Shown here in pieces: positions 24,151-33,807 of a stretch of DNA of 64,000 nt. A program made the position numbers and the translations under genes. The DNA is from Streptomyces sp. NBC_01451. GTDB lineage: Bacteria > Actinomycetota > Actinomycetes > Streptomycetales > Streptomycetaceae. Each line of letters begins with the position of its first letter. Position 1 is the stretch's first letter. The stretch covers positions 2,418,001 through 2,482,000 of the forward strand of contig NZ_CP109479.1 in assembly GCF_036227485.1 (NCBI RefSeq), in the 5' to 3' direction. The notes under the pieces are model-generated. The model had not been told where the DNA came from, did not search any database, and saw only the letters and a program-made list of their open reading frames with translations.

Positions 24151-27100
24151 ACTGGTTCCCGGCCCGTCATCGCACTTGTTGTCGCTACGTGACCGCCCCC
24201 GGCTCCCGCCTCCTGGAAGATGGGAGGGTTCCGCAAAGGGAAAGATTTCTAGGCCATCGACCACATTCGGCGTGAAGATCGCAACAGCCAACATGTCGAG
24301 GATGGCCTGCGACGTGTAAGTCTCACTCACCCCCTGCCCCGCACCCCACACCGCCGACGTCCAGTCCACCTGGCCCGGCGGAAGGGTGGGAGCCGGTATC
24401 GGGTTCGGGCCGTTGTTGGGGTTCTGGTCGATGGGCGGCTTGGGTGGCGTGACGACGCAGTTCGGCGCGCATCCGGTGCCTCCGCCACCGCCTCCACCAC
24501 CACCGCCTCCAGCACCGGCGGAGCTCGTGGGCACCTTGCTGCCACCACCACAGCTGCCGGTGCAGACCAGACTCGAACTACCGGCAGGCTGAGACGCCGG
24601 GCTTCCGCCCCCGCCTGCGCCCGTGCCCGACGGATAGACAGTCCCGAAGTGACCGGTAGTGGTGCTTTCCGACGAGAACAAGGAGATCAGGCTCAACGCA
24701 CGGCCCAACAGGTTGTTCCTCATGAACATGCCCCCGGCCCACCGGCTCAGGCTCCTGAGCTGGCTCCAGCCTCCGGAGCTGTACAGGCTGCCGGAACCGC
24801 TGGAGTAGGGCACACGTGTCCTCCCCGGAGCGATGACGTCGTGCCCGAGGGGGTCGATGTGGATCAGCGGGCTGGCACTGCCGTAGACGTGACGGTTTGC
24901 CTGTACCGACGACGTCGGGTCCAACAGCCACGTGTCCCGAGACGCGAACGCCCCCGTCCCCGGCTGATACCACCGTGCCGCCATATTGACGTCCCCGTTG
25001 GTCGGGTCCGTCCAGCCGGACTGGTAGCCGATCTCCGGAGTCGTGCCATTGGTCGCGGTCTCCGTGCCGAACGGGTCGTAGGACGTGGAGCCGATGACCC
25101 CCGTGGCGTCCGTGTTCAGGCCCGCGACCAGGTCGGTGTGGCGGTCGGTGAGCGCCAGTTGGCCGCTGGCCCCGACCTCGTAGGACAGGAGGCTGCCCTC
25201 CGGAGTGCGGTTGTACGTGGTCGTGCCGTCACTCGCGAGATTGTTGGAGCCTCCGTCGTAGGTGAGCGTCGTCGAGCCTCGGGTCTGGACGCGGTCCATG
25301 GAGTCGTAGCGGTAAGCCGTCGCACCGTCCGTCACCTTGCGCTCGAAGGCGTCGAAGGTCAGATTGCGGAGCGCGCCCGTGCCGGCGTCGACCGACGACA
25401 GCGTCCCCCGTGCCGTGTACGTGAACGTCTGCGCCCCCGCCGTCAGTTGGCGGTTGCGGGCGTCGAACGTCGACGTCGTCGAGCCGGCCCTGGTGCGGTT
25501 GCCGGCGGCGTCCCACTCGTACGACGTCGTGGTGCCGTCCTTCGTCCAGGAGGTCAGGCGGCCCGCCTGGTCGTAGCCGTAGGACTGCTGGCCCGCGCCC
25601 GCCGTGCCCGTCGTCTGCTTGGACGTCAGGTTGTCGTCGCGGTCGTAGCCGTAGGCCGTGGAGGCGACCGTCGTCGTACCGTCGGGGGTCGTCACGGCAT
25701 CCCCGCTCAGGCGGCCGAGGGTGTCGTACGTGTACGTGCGCTTGGCGGTGACCGTGTACGACGCGCCGGCGTCGGCCTTCGACGCGTACTGCTCCAGCCT
25801 CGGGCGGCCCGCGGCGTCGAAGTCGTACCAGATGTCCTTGCCGGTGACGGAGTCCCAGGTCCAGTCGACATAGCCCGCGCTGTCGTAGCCGTAGGCGGTG
25901 GAGGAAGGACGCCGCCTTGTGCGAGCCCGCGTCGTACGTACCGGTCTTGAGCACGGTGTCCGTGGAGAAGTTCGTGTTGTACGGGGCCTGCACATAGGTG
26001 CCCGAGGTCGCGCTCACGCCCGCGACGGAGGGGTCGACCCGGACCGGGAAGACCCGGGTGGGGTCGTGCAGCCACTGCTGGTCGAGGGACACCCGCAGGA
26101 CCTGACGGCCCGACTCCGCCGCCAGGCTGTAGGTGACTCCGGTGGAGATCGCGCCTTCGTTGGCGTTCTCGGCGAGGCGGGAGTCCTCCATCCAGCCCTG
26201 CGGGATCCGGGCCCGTTCCGCGCCCTCGGCGTCCTCGAAGACCACCGCGCCGGAGTCCTCCAGCCGGGCGGCCAGGCCTGCGGTCGCCAGCGGGAAACTC
26301 CACTCGGTGGGAGCCTCGGGCCCCTTGAGGATCAGAGTCTCCTTGACCGACGCGTTCCCGGCGAGGAACTCGATGTCGGACGAGGTCCGCACGTCCGGGT
26401 AGGTGATCGTGCTGCCGTCGACCTGGCCGGCGCTGTGCGCGGCGCCCGACACGGCGAATCCGACCGATCCGTGTTCCCCCAGGTCCAGTCGGGCCACGGG
26501 GTCGGCATCCGCGTGACCCGCGAACCCGATGGTCACCTCGGTCGAGCTGGTCTCCCAGAGCGGTGCGGCGACGCTCATGGTGCGGGTGCCGTCGGGCTGG
26601 GTCAGGGAGGTGTCGATCGACTGCCAGCTCCCCTTCTCGTCACGGAAGTTGACCGGCTCGTCGTAGTACTGGGTGGTGTAGGTGCCGTCGGTGTTCCGGT
26701 AGGTGCGCCCCTGGGACGTGCGCTCGCCGGTCACTTCACGGCTCGTCCTCGGATCGAAGCCCTTGACCTTGGGAACCTCGGGAGCGCCCACCGGATCGGC
26801 GCTCTCGGCCTCGACCGAGGGCGCGCCCGCTATCAGGGGCTGCACGGGGAATCCGGTGTCGAGGGCCAGTTCACCCTTGCCGCTCACATGCTCCGAACGG
26901 CCCCCGCCCGCGGTGGCATCCGTCGCGTCGGCGGCTGCTTCGTGCGACCGCTCCGCGGCCGTACCCCACCGCTGCTCGGGCCGCTGGCCGCCGGCCGACT
27001 CCCGCTGGGCCCACGGCACGGCGACGGCCGCGCCTTCCGCCACTCCCATGCCCGCCATGACCGCAGCCATGACAAGAGCCCCCGCACGCAATCCCCGCCC

Positions 27101-27184
27101 CACCACTGCACCCCCGCCAACAGACGCCACACACAGGCGGGACAGGCTGACGAACTTTTGGGAACTTATGGGCGACGCACACAT
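23629..27184 (-). pseudogene. YD-repeat polymorphic toxin, deleted and frameshifted
   Basis: N-terminal frame (27184 to about 25905): signal peptide, then secreted beta-rich domains as in long Streptomyces YD/RHS proteins, ending at the start of a DNRLRE-type domain (TYVQAPYNTNFSTDT, ASFL). C-terminal frame (to 23629): about ten YD repeats (STAYGYDSAGYVDWTWD, YGYDQAGRLTSW, DPFGTE), the RHS core end NRHVYGSASPLIHIDPLGHD, a Gly-rich linker, and a nuclease-like tip. The frames meet at about 25905, where some of the DNRLRE domain and probably many repeats are absent. So this is an internal deletion with a frameshift. The start could be a GTG near 27106 rather than 27184. A sequencing frameshift would not explain the missing domain. 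Confidence 0.8.
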
Positions 27185-27418
27185 GAACTATTAATGAACT
27201 CCAGGCCAAGCAGAGGTCATTTCTTCGCGAGTCACCACGAGATCACCGCCCACCCTCCGGGCAGAAGCAGGAATCGCCCACCCCGCCCCTGTCCACCGAG
27301 GACAACGACACACCCCCACCACTCCCAAACGGTGCATGCCTCCCCCCTTCCCTCAGGCCTAGCCTGCGGAGAAAGGTGCAGACAAAGACCCGCCTCCGCC
27401 ACGCCCCCAGGAGCCCTC

Positions 27419-28762
27419 ATGACCGCCCTTCCGCCCCTCCCCCAGGAGCGCCGCGTAGTCACCGCGATCCCCGGCCCCAAGTCGCAGGAGCTCCAGGCCC
27501 GACGGCTCGCCGCCGTCGCGGCCGGTGTCGGCTCGGTGCTGCCCGTGTTCACGGCGCGGGCGAGCGGCGGGATCATCGAGGACGTCGACGGGAACCGGCT
27601 GATCGACTTCGGGTCGGGCATCGCCGTGACGTCGGTCGGCGCCAGCGCCGAGGCGGTCGTGCGCCGGGCCTCCGCCCAGCTCGCCGACTTCACGCACACC
27701 TGTTTCATGGTCACGCCGTACGAGGGGTACGTCGAGGTCGCCGAGGCGCTCGCCGAGCTGACCCCGGGCGACCACGCCAAGAAGAGCGCCCTCTTCAACA
27801 GCGGCGCCGAGGCCGTCGAGAACGCCGTGAAGATCGCGCGGGCGTACACCAAGCGGCAGGCCGTCGTCGTGTTCGACCACGGCTACCACGGGCGTACGAA
27901 CCTCACCATGGCCCTGACATCGAAGAACATGCCGTACAAGCACGGCTTCGGGCCGTTCGCGCCCGAGGTGTACCGCGTGCCCGTCGCCTACGGCTACCGC
28001 TGGCCCACCGGCCACGAGAACGCCGGGCCCGAGGCCGCCGCGCAGGCCGTCGACCAGATCAGCAAGCAGGTCGGGGCCGACAACGTCGCAGCGATCATCA
28101 TCGAGCCGGTGCTCGGCGAGGGCGGCTTCATCGAGCCCGCGAAGGGGTTCCTGCCGGCGATCCGGAAGTTCGCCGCCGACAACGGCATCGTCTTCGTCGC
28201 CGACGAGATCCAGTCGGGGTTCTGCCGGACCGGGCAGTGGTTCGCGTGCGAGGACGAGGGCATCGTGCCCGACCTGATCACCACCGCGAAGGGCATCGCG
28301 GGCGGGCTGCCGCTCGCCGCCGTCACCGGGCGCGCCGAGATCATGGACGCCGCGCACGCGGGTGGCCTGGGCGGCACCTATGGCGGAAACCCGGTCGCCT
28401 GTGCGGGCGCGCTCGGCTCGATCGAGACGATGAAGGAGCTCGACCTCAACGCGCGGGCCAAGCGCATCGAGGCCGTCATGAAGGCACGGCTGACCGCCAT
28501 GGCCGAGAAGTACGAGGTCATCGGTGACATTCGCGGCCGGGGCGCCATGATCGCCATCGAGCTGGTCAAGGACCGCACCACCAAGGAGCCCCACCCGGAG
28601 GCGACCGCCGCTCTGGCCAAGGCCTGTCATCAGGAGGGTCTGGTGGTCCTCACCTGTGGCACTTACGGCAACGTCCTCCGCTTCCTGCCCCCGCTGGTGA
28701 TCGGCGAGGACCTCCTGGGCGAGGGCCTCGACATCATCGAGCAGGCCTTCACCAGCGTCTGA
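27419..28762 (+). CDS. gabT: 4-aminobutyrate aminotransferase
   Basis: A 447-residue class III PLP aminotransferase. Motifs: LFNSGAEAVENAVKIAR, the YHGRTN segment, cofactor-binding FVADEIQSGF, and Schiff-base lysine K291 in TTAKGIAGG. The ATG at 27419 has AGGAG seven bases upstream; the frame running left to 25898 is a shadow. It converts GABA and 2-oxoglutarate to succinate semialdehyde and glutamate. It stands alone, between the decayed toxin island and a PAP2 gene; the ALDH at 15435 would take the next step. Polyamine operons to the right supply GABA. Confidence 0.93.
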   Translation: MTALPPLPQERRVVTAIPGPKSQELQARRLAAVAAGVGSVLPVFTARASGGIIEDVDGNRLIDFGSGIAVTSVGASAEAVVRRASAQLADFTHTCFMVTPYEGYVEVAEALAELTPGDHAKKSALFNSGAEAVENAVKIARAYTKRQAVVVFDHGYHGRTNLTMALTSKNMPYKHGFGPFAPEVYRVPVAYGYRWPTGHENAGPEAAAQAVDQISKQVGADNVAAIIIEPVLGEGGFIEPAKGFLPAIRKFAADNGIVFVADEIQSGFCRTGQWFACEDEGIVPDLITTAKGIAGGLPLAAVTGRAEIMDAAHAGGLGGTYGGNPVACAGALGSIETMKELDLNARAKRIEAVMKARLTAMAEKYEVIGDIRGRGAMIAIELVKDRTTKEPHPEATAALAKACHQEGLVVLTCGTYGNVLRFLPPLVIGEDLLGEGLDIIEQAFTSV

Positions 28763-28945
28763 CGCGTCCTCGGCGCCCGCCGCCCCTTCGTCCGGTTCGT
28801 ACGTACCGGCCGTCCGGCCCGGATTCCGCTTGTTTTCCGGGCCCGCGCGGGCACCGTCAGAGCGTGTGAAGAAGGTGTGCGAGGAGGATGGCGGGATGTC
28901 ATTCTGTCTGTCCGAGACCCATCCCCTGACGTAGGTTCTATCCAG

Positions 28946-29800
28946 ATGAGAGATACACCCCGCTCGCAGGAAACTGTGGGTGGTGCCTGGTCGGGGCCTC
29001 CCCAGCTTCGATCCGGTCGTGCCCTCGCGCACACCACCGGAGCCTCCGGCTCCGGGTCTCCTCACCGGTCGGACAGTCGCCCGCCCCAAACCCCCCGGGG
29101 CGTGCGACGACCCGATCTGATCGGCCACCCTGGAGCTCCCCCCCCTGTTCCAGGGTGGCCGACCTCTCGGAGTCTTCTCTCCGGACTGGCCCTCGCGGTC
29201 CTTCTCCTCGCGCTGATCACCTGGCAGGTCGCCGTCCACGGCCCCCTCGCCCGTGCGGACGAACACCTCAGCGACTCTCTCGTCCACCCGTCCCGCGGCT
29301 GGGCCCTCCTCGCCGACCTCGGCAGCATCGTCGTCGCCGTTCCCGTCCTCGCCGTCGTCCTGGTGTACGTCGGTCTGCGCGCACGCCGGGCGGGTACGGA
29401 GCGCTGGTGGCGCGAACCGGTCGGCGCGGGCCTGCTGATGGCGGCCGTACCAGCGATCGTCGTACCGATGAAGGAGCTGGTCGCCCGTCCCGGGCCGCCG
29501 GTGATGGGCCCCGGCACCGGGTTCTACCCCTCCGGTCACACCGCGACGGCGGTCGTGGCCTACGGCTCCGCCACACTGCTCCTGCTGCCATGGCTGCACC
29601 GTGCGTACGTCCGTCGGCTCGTCCTGGCCGGCTGCCTCGCCCTCAACGCAGCCGTCGCCGTCGGGCTGGTGATCCGGGGTTTCCACTGGCCGCTGGACGT
29701 GGTGGCGAGCTGGTGCCTGTGCGGGGCACTGCTGATCCTGCTGTGTCTGTTCGCCCGCAGGCCTTCGCCTTCTCCCCCTCGCTCGTCCTCTTCCTCGTAG
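28946..29800 (+). CDS. PAP2-family membrane phosphatase
   Basis: A membrane phosphatase (284 residues from the ATG at 28946; start uncertain). An unstructured 75-residue N-terminus precedes about six helices. The three PAP2 motifs are present: KELVARP, PSGHT, and RGFHWPLD. The family removes phosphate from phosphatidic acid or isoprenoid diphosphates outside the membrane. None of the candidate starts (28877, 28946 and later) has a convincing ribosome site. A GAGGAGG at 28881-28887 instead precedes a tiny out-of-frame ORF. The Ser/Pro-rich tail ends in a run of Ser. Confidence 0.82.
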   Translation: MRDTPRSQETVGGAWSGPPQLRSGRALAHTTGASGSGSPHRSDSRPPQTPRGVRRPDLIGHPGAPPPVPGWPTSRSLLSGLALAVLLLALITWQVAVHGPLARADEHLSDSLVHPSRGWALLADLGSIVVAVPVLAVVLVYVGLRARRAGTERWWREPVGAGLLMAAVPAIVVPMKELVARPGPPVMGPGTGFYPSGHTATAVVAYGSATLLLLPWLHRAYVRRLVLAGCLALNAAVAVGLVIRGFHWPLDVVASWCLCGALLILLCLFARRPSPSPPRSSSSS

Positions 29801-29959
29801 TCTCCCTCTCCCTCTCCCTGATAACGGTCCTGTCGGCTGCAGCCGTTCTCTCCGGGGACATGCTTACGCACCCGCATGCCCACGGTTCGCGTCGACCGCA
29901 CGGACGGCCGACGAGAGCGTGGTCACGCGGGGATCAGACAACCGCGAGAGTCCCGGGCA

Positions 29960-30412
29960 TCACCTGTCTTCGTCGGTAGCCAGATCCGCCGCCGCCTCGT
30001 GTATGGCCAGTTCGAGGAGTGCCGGATCGGTGAGGGTGCCGGAGCCGTCCGGCGGGATCAGCCAGCGGACGCCGCCGGTGGCACGGCCCGGGTACGGGAC
30101 GACGATCCAGGTGCCGCGTCCCGCCGTACGCACCCCCGTGCCCAGCCAGCGGGCCGCGGTGCCCGGTGGCACGAAGAACCCCATCCGGGAGTCGCCGAAG
30201 TCGACGAGCACCGGGCCGGGTTGGTCGATGACACGGGAGAGGACGTCGAGGGTGGGGTAGCCGAGTTCACCCGGCAGGATCAGTACGTCCCAGGCCTTGC
30301 CGGCGGGAAGCAGCGCGATCCCCAGGGGATTGCGCTCCCATTCCCAACGGCAGGCCTCGGGATCCGGAGCAACGGACGCCAGCCACTCGACCGCCGTTTT
30401 CGCCCCTGCCAT
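29960..30412 (-). CDS. Conserved hypothetical protein
   Basis: A 150-residue soluble protein I recognise only as a conserved Streptomyces hypothetical. It contains a central segment VDFGDSRMGFFVPPGTAARWLGTG and WIVVPYPGRATGGVRWLIPPDG, somewhat like the N-terminal fold of bifunctional primase/polymerase-related proteins. The ATG at 30412 has GGGAGG seven bases upstream; a longer frame to 30451 lacks this. It sits alone after the polyamine operon. No function proposed. Confidence 0.6.
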   Translation of the reverse strand: MAGAKTAVEWLASVAPDPEACRWEWERNPLGIALLPAGKAWDVLILPGELGYPTLDVLSRVIDQPGPVLVDFGDSRMGFFVPPGTAARWLGTGVRTAGRGTWIVVPYPGRATGGVRWLIPPDGSGTLTDPALLELAIHEAAADLATDEDR

Positions 30413-30580
30413 GAGGGACCTCCCTTTCTCTGTGAACGCTGGTCGCGTCACGAGGGAGAGGGAGGTTTCCCGGGAGCATTACGCGGGTTCCGCCATACCG
30501 TGGGAGTGAATCAGATCACAGCCTATGAGCTGGGCGTACGCCTGTGGATCAACGCGCTCCGCACGCGCCCCAGGGCGGCC

Positions 30581-32014
30581 TCAGCTGTCGAACCCCAGCC
30601 CGAGTCGGTCCATCGTCCTCAGCCACAGGTTGCGCCGGCCGCCGTGTGCGTCCGCCCGTGCCAGTGACCACTTGGTGAGGGCGATGCCCGTCCAGGCGAA
30701 CGGCTCGGGCGGGAACGGCAACGGCTTCCTGCGGACCATCGCCAGCGATGTCCGCTCCGTGCGCTCCCCCGCCAGCAGGTCGAGCATCACGTCCGCGCCG
30801 AAGCGGGTCGCGCCGACGCCGAGGCCGGTGAATCCCGCCGCGTACGCCACCCGGCCCGCGTGCGCGGTGCCGAAGAACGCCGAGAAGCGTGAGCAGGTGT
30901 CGATCGCGCCGCCCCACGCGTGGGTGAAGCGGACGCCCTCCAGTTGCGGGAAGCAGGTGAAGAAGTGGTCGGCCAGCTTGGCGTAGGTCTCCGGGCGGTC
31001 GTCGTACTCGGCGCGCACCCGGCCGCCGTAGGGATAGATCGCGTCGTAGCCGCCCCACAGGATGCGGTTGTCGGCGCTCAGCCGGAAGTAGTGGAACTGG
31101 TTGGCGCTGTCCCCGAGGCCCTGGCGGTTCCGCCAGCCGATGTCGGCGAGCTGCGCCTCGCTCAGGGGTTCGGTCATCAGCGCGTAGTCGTAGACCGGGA
31201 CCGTGTACGCCCGCACGCGCTTGACCAGGCTCGGGAAGATGTTCGTGCCGAGGGCGATCCGGCGGGCCCGGATCGACCCATACGGCGTGCGTACGGCCAT
31301 GCCGGCGCCGTACGGCCGCAGGGTGAGGGCCGGGGTGTGCTCGTACACGCGGACGCCGAGGCGCAGGCAGGCCCGCTTCAGCCCCCAGGCCAGTTTCGCC
31401 GGGTTGAGCATCGCGACGCCGGTGCGGTCGTGCAGGCCGGCCAGGAAGGTGGGGGACGCGACCTGTTCCCGTACCGCCTCCGTGTCCAGGAACTCGGTGC
31501 CGGTCGCGAGGCCCTTGCGGTCCAGTTCCTCGTACCAGGCGCGGAGTTCGGCGGCCTGGTGCGGTTCGGTGGCGACGTCGATCTCGCCGGTGCGTTCGAA
31601 GTCGCAGTCGAGGGAGTGCCGGGCGACCGACTTCTCGATCTCGTCGAGGTTGCGCGCGCCGAGTTCCTGGAGCCGGTGGATCTCGTCCGGCCAGCGGGCG
31701 AGGCCGTTCGCCAGGCCGTGGGTGAGGGAGGCGGCGCAGAAGCCGCCGTTGCGGCCCGAGGCGGCCCAGCCCACCTCGCGGCCCTCGACGAGCACGACGT
31801 CCCGCTGCGGGTCGCGCTCCTTGGCGATCAGCGCGGTCCACAGCCCGCTGTACCCACCGCCCACCACCAGCAGATCGCAGCTCTCGCCGCCGGTGAGGGC
31901 GGGCTCGGGGTGCGGCCTGCCGGGGTCGTCCAGCCAGTACGCGACCGGCTGGGCGTCGGAAAGAGACTTGGTCCAGCGATTTACGTTTCCATGGGTCATG
32001 GCGCTTGGGGCCAT
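30581..32014 (-). CDS. puuB: FAD-dependent amine oxidase, gamma-glutamylputrescine oxidoreductase-like
   Basis: A 477-residue DAO-family flavoprotein. The Rossmann FAD site is VVGGGYSGLWTA near residue 50, followed by ASGRNGGF, and a second dinucleotide-type motif YAAGFTGLGVGATRFG near the C-terminus. This pattern is that of PuuB, which oxidises gamma-glutamylputrescine to the aldehyde. It is the last gene of the operon after PotC, with GGGAG eight bases before ATG 32014. Streptomyces glutamylate polyamines with GlnA-type ligases encoded elsewhere, which fits. Related glycine or sarcosine-type oxidases are the alternative. Confidence 0.78.
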   Translation of the reverse strand: MAPSAMTHGNVNRWTKSLSDAQPVAYWLDDPGRPHPEPALTGGESCDLLVVGGGYSGLWTALIAKERDPQRDVVLVEGREVGWAASGRNGGFCAASLTHGLANGLARWPDEIHRLQELGARNLDEIEKSVARHSLDCDFERTGEIDVATEPHQAAELRAWYEELDRKGLATGTEFLDTEAVREQVASPTFLAGLHDRTGVAMLNPAKLAWGLKRACLRLGVRVYEHTPALTLRPYGAGMAVRTPYGSIRARRIALGTNIFPSLVKRVRAYTVPVYDYALMTEPLSEAQLADIGWRNRQGLGDSANQFHYFRLSADNRILWGGYDAIYPYGGRVRAEYDDRPETYAKLADHFFTCFPQLEGVRFTHAWGGAIDTCSRFSAFFGTAHAGRVAYAAGFTGLGVGATRFGADVMLDLLAGERTERTSLAMVRRKPLPFPPEPFAWTGIALTKWSLARADAHGGRRNLWLRTMDRLGLGFDS

Positions 32015-32064
32015 GATTCCAACTCCCTACGAATGACTGTGGACGCGAATTGCCGGGAACGGGG

Positions 32065-32880
32065 CTATGCGCTCTTCTGCCTGTTCCGGCGGTTGCCGAT
32101 GACCATTCCGGTCAGTACGAACAGTACGGCGATCAGGAACATGGCCGTACCGATGACATTGATCTGAACGGGCGTTCCGCGCTGTGCCGAACCCCAGACG
32201 AACATGGGGAAGGTGACGGTCGAGCCCGCGTTGAAATTGGTGATGATGAAATCGTCGAAGGAGAGCGCGAAGGCGAGCAGCGCACCCGCCGCGATCCCGG
32301 GGGCCACGATGGGCAGGGTCACGCGTACGAAGGTCTGCACCGGGCCCGCGTAGAGGTCCCGGGCGGCCTCCTCCAGCCGTGGGTCCATGGACATCACGCG
32401 CGCCTTCACGGCGACGACGACGAAGCTGAGGCAGAACATGATGTGGGCGATCAGGATCGTCCAGAAGCCCAGCTGGGCGCCCAGGTTGAGGAACAGGGTG
32501 AGCAGCGAGGCCGCCATGACGACCTCGGGCATCGCCATCGGGAGGAAGATGAGGGAGTTGACGGCGCCCCGCGCGCGGAAGCGGAACCGCACCAGCGCGA
32601 AGGCGATCATCGTGCCGAGGACGGTCGCCCCGATGGTCGCCCAGAAGGCGATCCGCAGGCTGAGCGAGAGCGAGCCGCACATGTCGGCGACCCCGCAGGG
32701 GTCACGCCAGGCGTCCGTCGAGAACTGCTGCCACTCGTAGTTGAAGCGGCCCTTCGGTTTGTTGAAGGAGAACACCGTGACGACGATGTTCGGCAGGAGG
32801 AGATAGCCGAGGGTGATCAGTCCCGCGATGACGACGAAATGGCTCTTGAGCCAGCGCCCGATCGAATTCACGAAGGCCAT
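32065..32880 (-). CDS. potC: Spermidine/putrescine ABC permease PotC
   Basis: A 271-residue permease with six predicted helices. EAA loop: EEAARDLYAGPVQTFVRVTLP near residue 160, the PotC/CysW type. Its ATG at 32880 directly abuts the PotB stop (TAA at 32881-32883). Part of the ALDH-potD-potA-potB-potC-oxidase operon transcribed leftward from about 37850. Confidence 0.9.
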   Translation of the reverse strand: MAFVNSIGRWLKSHFVVIAGLITLGYLLLPNIVVTVFSFNKPKGRFNYEWQQFSTDAWRDPCGVADMCGSLSLSLRIAFWATIGATVLGTMIAFALVRFRFRARGAVNSLIFLPMAMPEVVMAASLLTLFLNLGAQLGFWTILIAHIMFCLSFVVVAVKARVMSMDPRLEEAARDLYAGPVQTFVRVTLPIVAPGIAAGALLAFALSFDDFIITNFNAGSTVTFPMFVWGSAQRGTPVQINVIGTAMFLIAVLFVLTGMVIGNRRNRQKSA

Positions 32881-33807
32881 TTAAACCAGGTCCTCCGTCC
32901 CGGACTTGCGGATGTAGAGGGTGACCATGATGAGGATCGCGGCCATGAGGATGAAGGAGAGCGCGGCGGCCGTCGGATAGTCGAGGATGCGCAGGAACTG
33001 CGTCTGGATGACGTTGCCGATCATGCGCGTGTCGGTGGAGCCGAGCAGGTCGGCGTTGACGTAGTCGCCGCTCGCCGGGATGAAGGTGAGCAGCGTGCCG
33101 GAGACGACACCCGGCATCGACAGCGGGAAGGTGACCTTGCGGAAGGTCGTGAACGGCCTGGCGTAGAGGTCGCCGGCCGCCTCGTGCAGCCGTCCGTCGA
33201 TGCGTTCGAGCGAGGTGTAGAGCGGCAGGATCATGAACGGCAGGAAGTTGTACGTCAGACCGCAGACCACCGCGAGCGGCGTGGCCAGCACCCGGTCGCC
33301 CGCCGTGATGCCGAGCCAGCTGGTGACGTCCAGGACGTGCAGCGAGTTGAGGGCGCCGACGACCGGGCCACCGTCCGCGAGGATCGTCTTCCAGGCGAGC
33401 GTACGGATCAGGAAGCTGGTGAAGAAGGGCGCGATGACGAGGATCATGATCAGGTTGCGCCAGCGGCCCGCGCGGAACGCGATCAGATACGCGAGCGGAT
33501 AGCCCAGCACCAGGCAGAGGATCGTCGCGGACCCGGCGTACAGCACCGAGCGCAGGAACTGCGGCCAGTAGTCGGTCAGGGCGTCCCAGTAGGTCGCGAA
33601 GTGCCAGGTGACCTTGTAGCCCTCCTCCAGGGAGCCCGTCTGCACGGACGTGGAGGCCTGGTAGACCATCGGCAGCGCGAAGAACACGAACAGCCAGAGA
33701 AGGCCGGGCAGGAGCAGCCAGTACGGCGTCCAGCGGCCTCTTCTCCGTGGGGGCTTCTTCGCCGGTGCGGGCGCCAGGGGCGGCGCTTCGGGGGTCGCGG
33801 TGGCCAT
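32881..33807 (-). CDS. potB: Spermidine/putrescine ABC permease PotB
   Basis: A 308-residue permease with a Pro/Ala/Arg-rich cytoplasmic start (PAKKPPRRRGRWTPYWLLLP) and about six helices. EAA loop: EAAGDLYARPFTTFRKVTFP near residue 215. Its ATG at 33807 overlaps the potA stop (ATGA), so the transporter subunits are translationally coupled. Confidence 0.9.
   Translation of the reverse strand: MATATPEAPPLAPAPAKKPPRRRGRWTPYWLLLPGLLWLFVFFALPMVYQASTSVQTGSLEEGYKVTWHFATYWDALTDYWPQFLRSVLYAGSATILCLVLGYPLAYLIAFRAGRWRNLIMILVIAPFFTSFLIRTLAWKTILADGGPVVGALNSLHVLDVTSWLGITAGDRVLATPLAVVCGLTYNFLPFMILPLYTSLERIDGRLHEAAGDLYARPFTTFRKVTFPLSMPGVVSGTLLTFIPASGDYVNADLLGSTDTRMIGNVIQTQFLRILDYPTAAALSFILMAAILIMVTLYIRKSGTEDLV

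Noticed and set aside
24480..24520. Short GCC/ACC-like repeat as a regulatory repeat
   Set aside because: It encodes the Gly-rich linker before the toxin tip, a common codon-level repeat.
21400..27400. Integrated element with attachment sites
   Set aside because: No integrase, tRNA gene or matching direct repeats were recognised at the edges, so no att sites are claimed.
28763..28860. Possible terminator after gabT
   Set aside because: Only weak, imperfect inverted repeats; no stem long enough to call.
27359..29686. 775-residue minus frame opposite gabT
   Set aside because: Shadow frame; gabT has a full set of PLP aminotransferase motifs.
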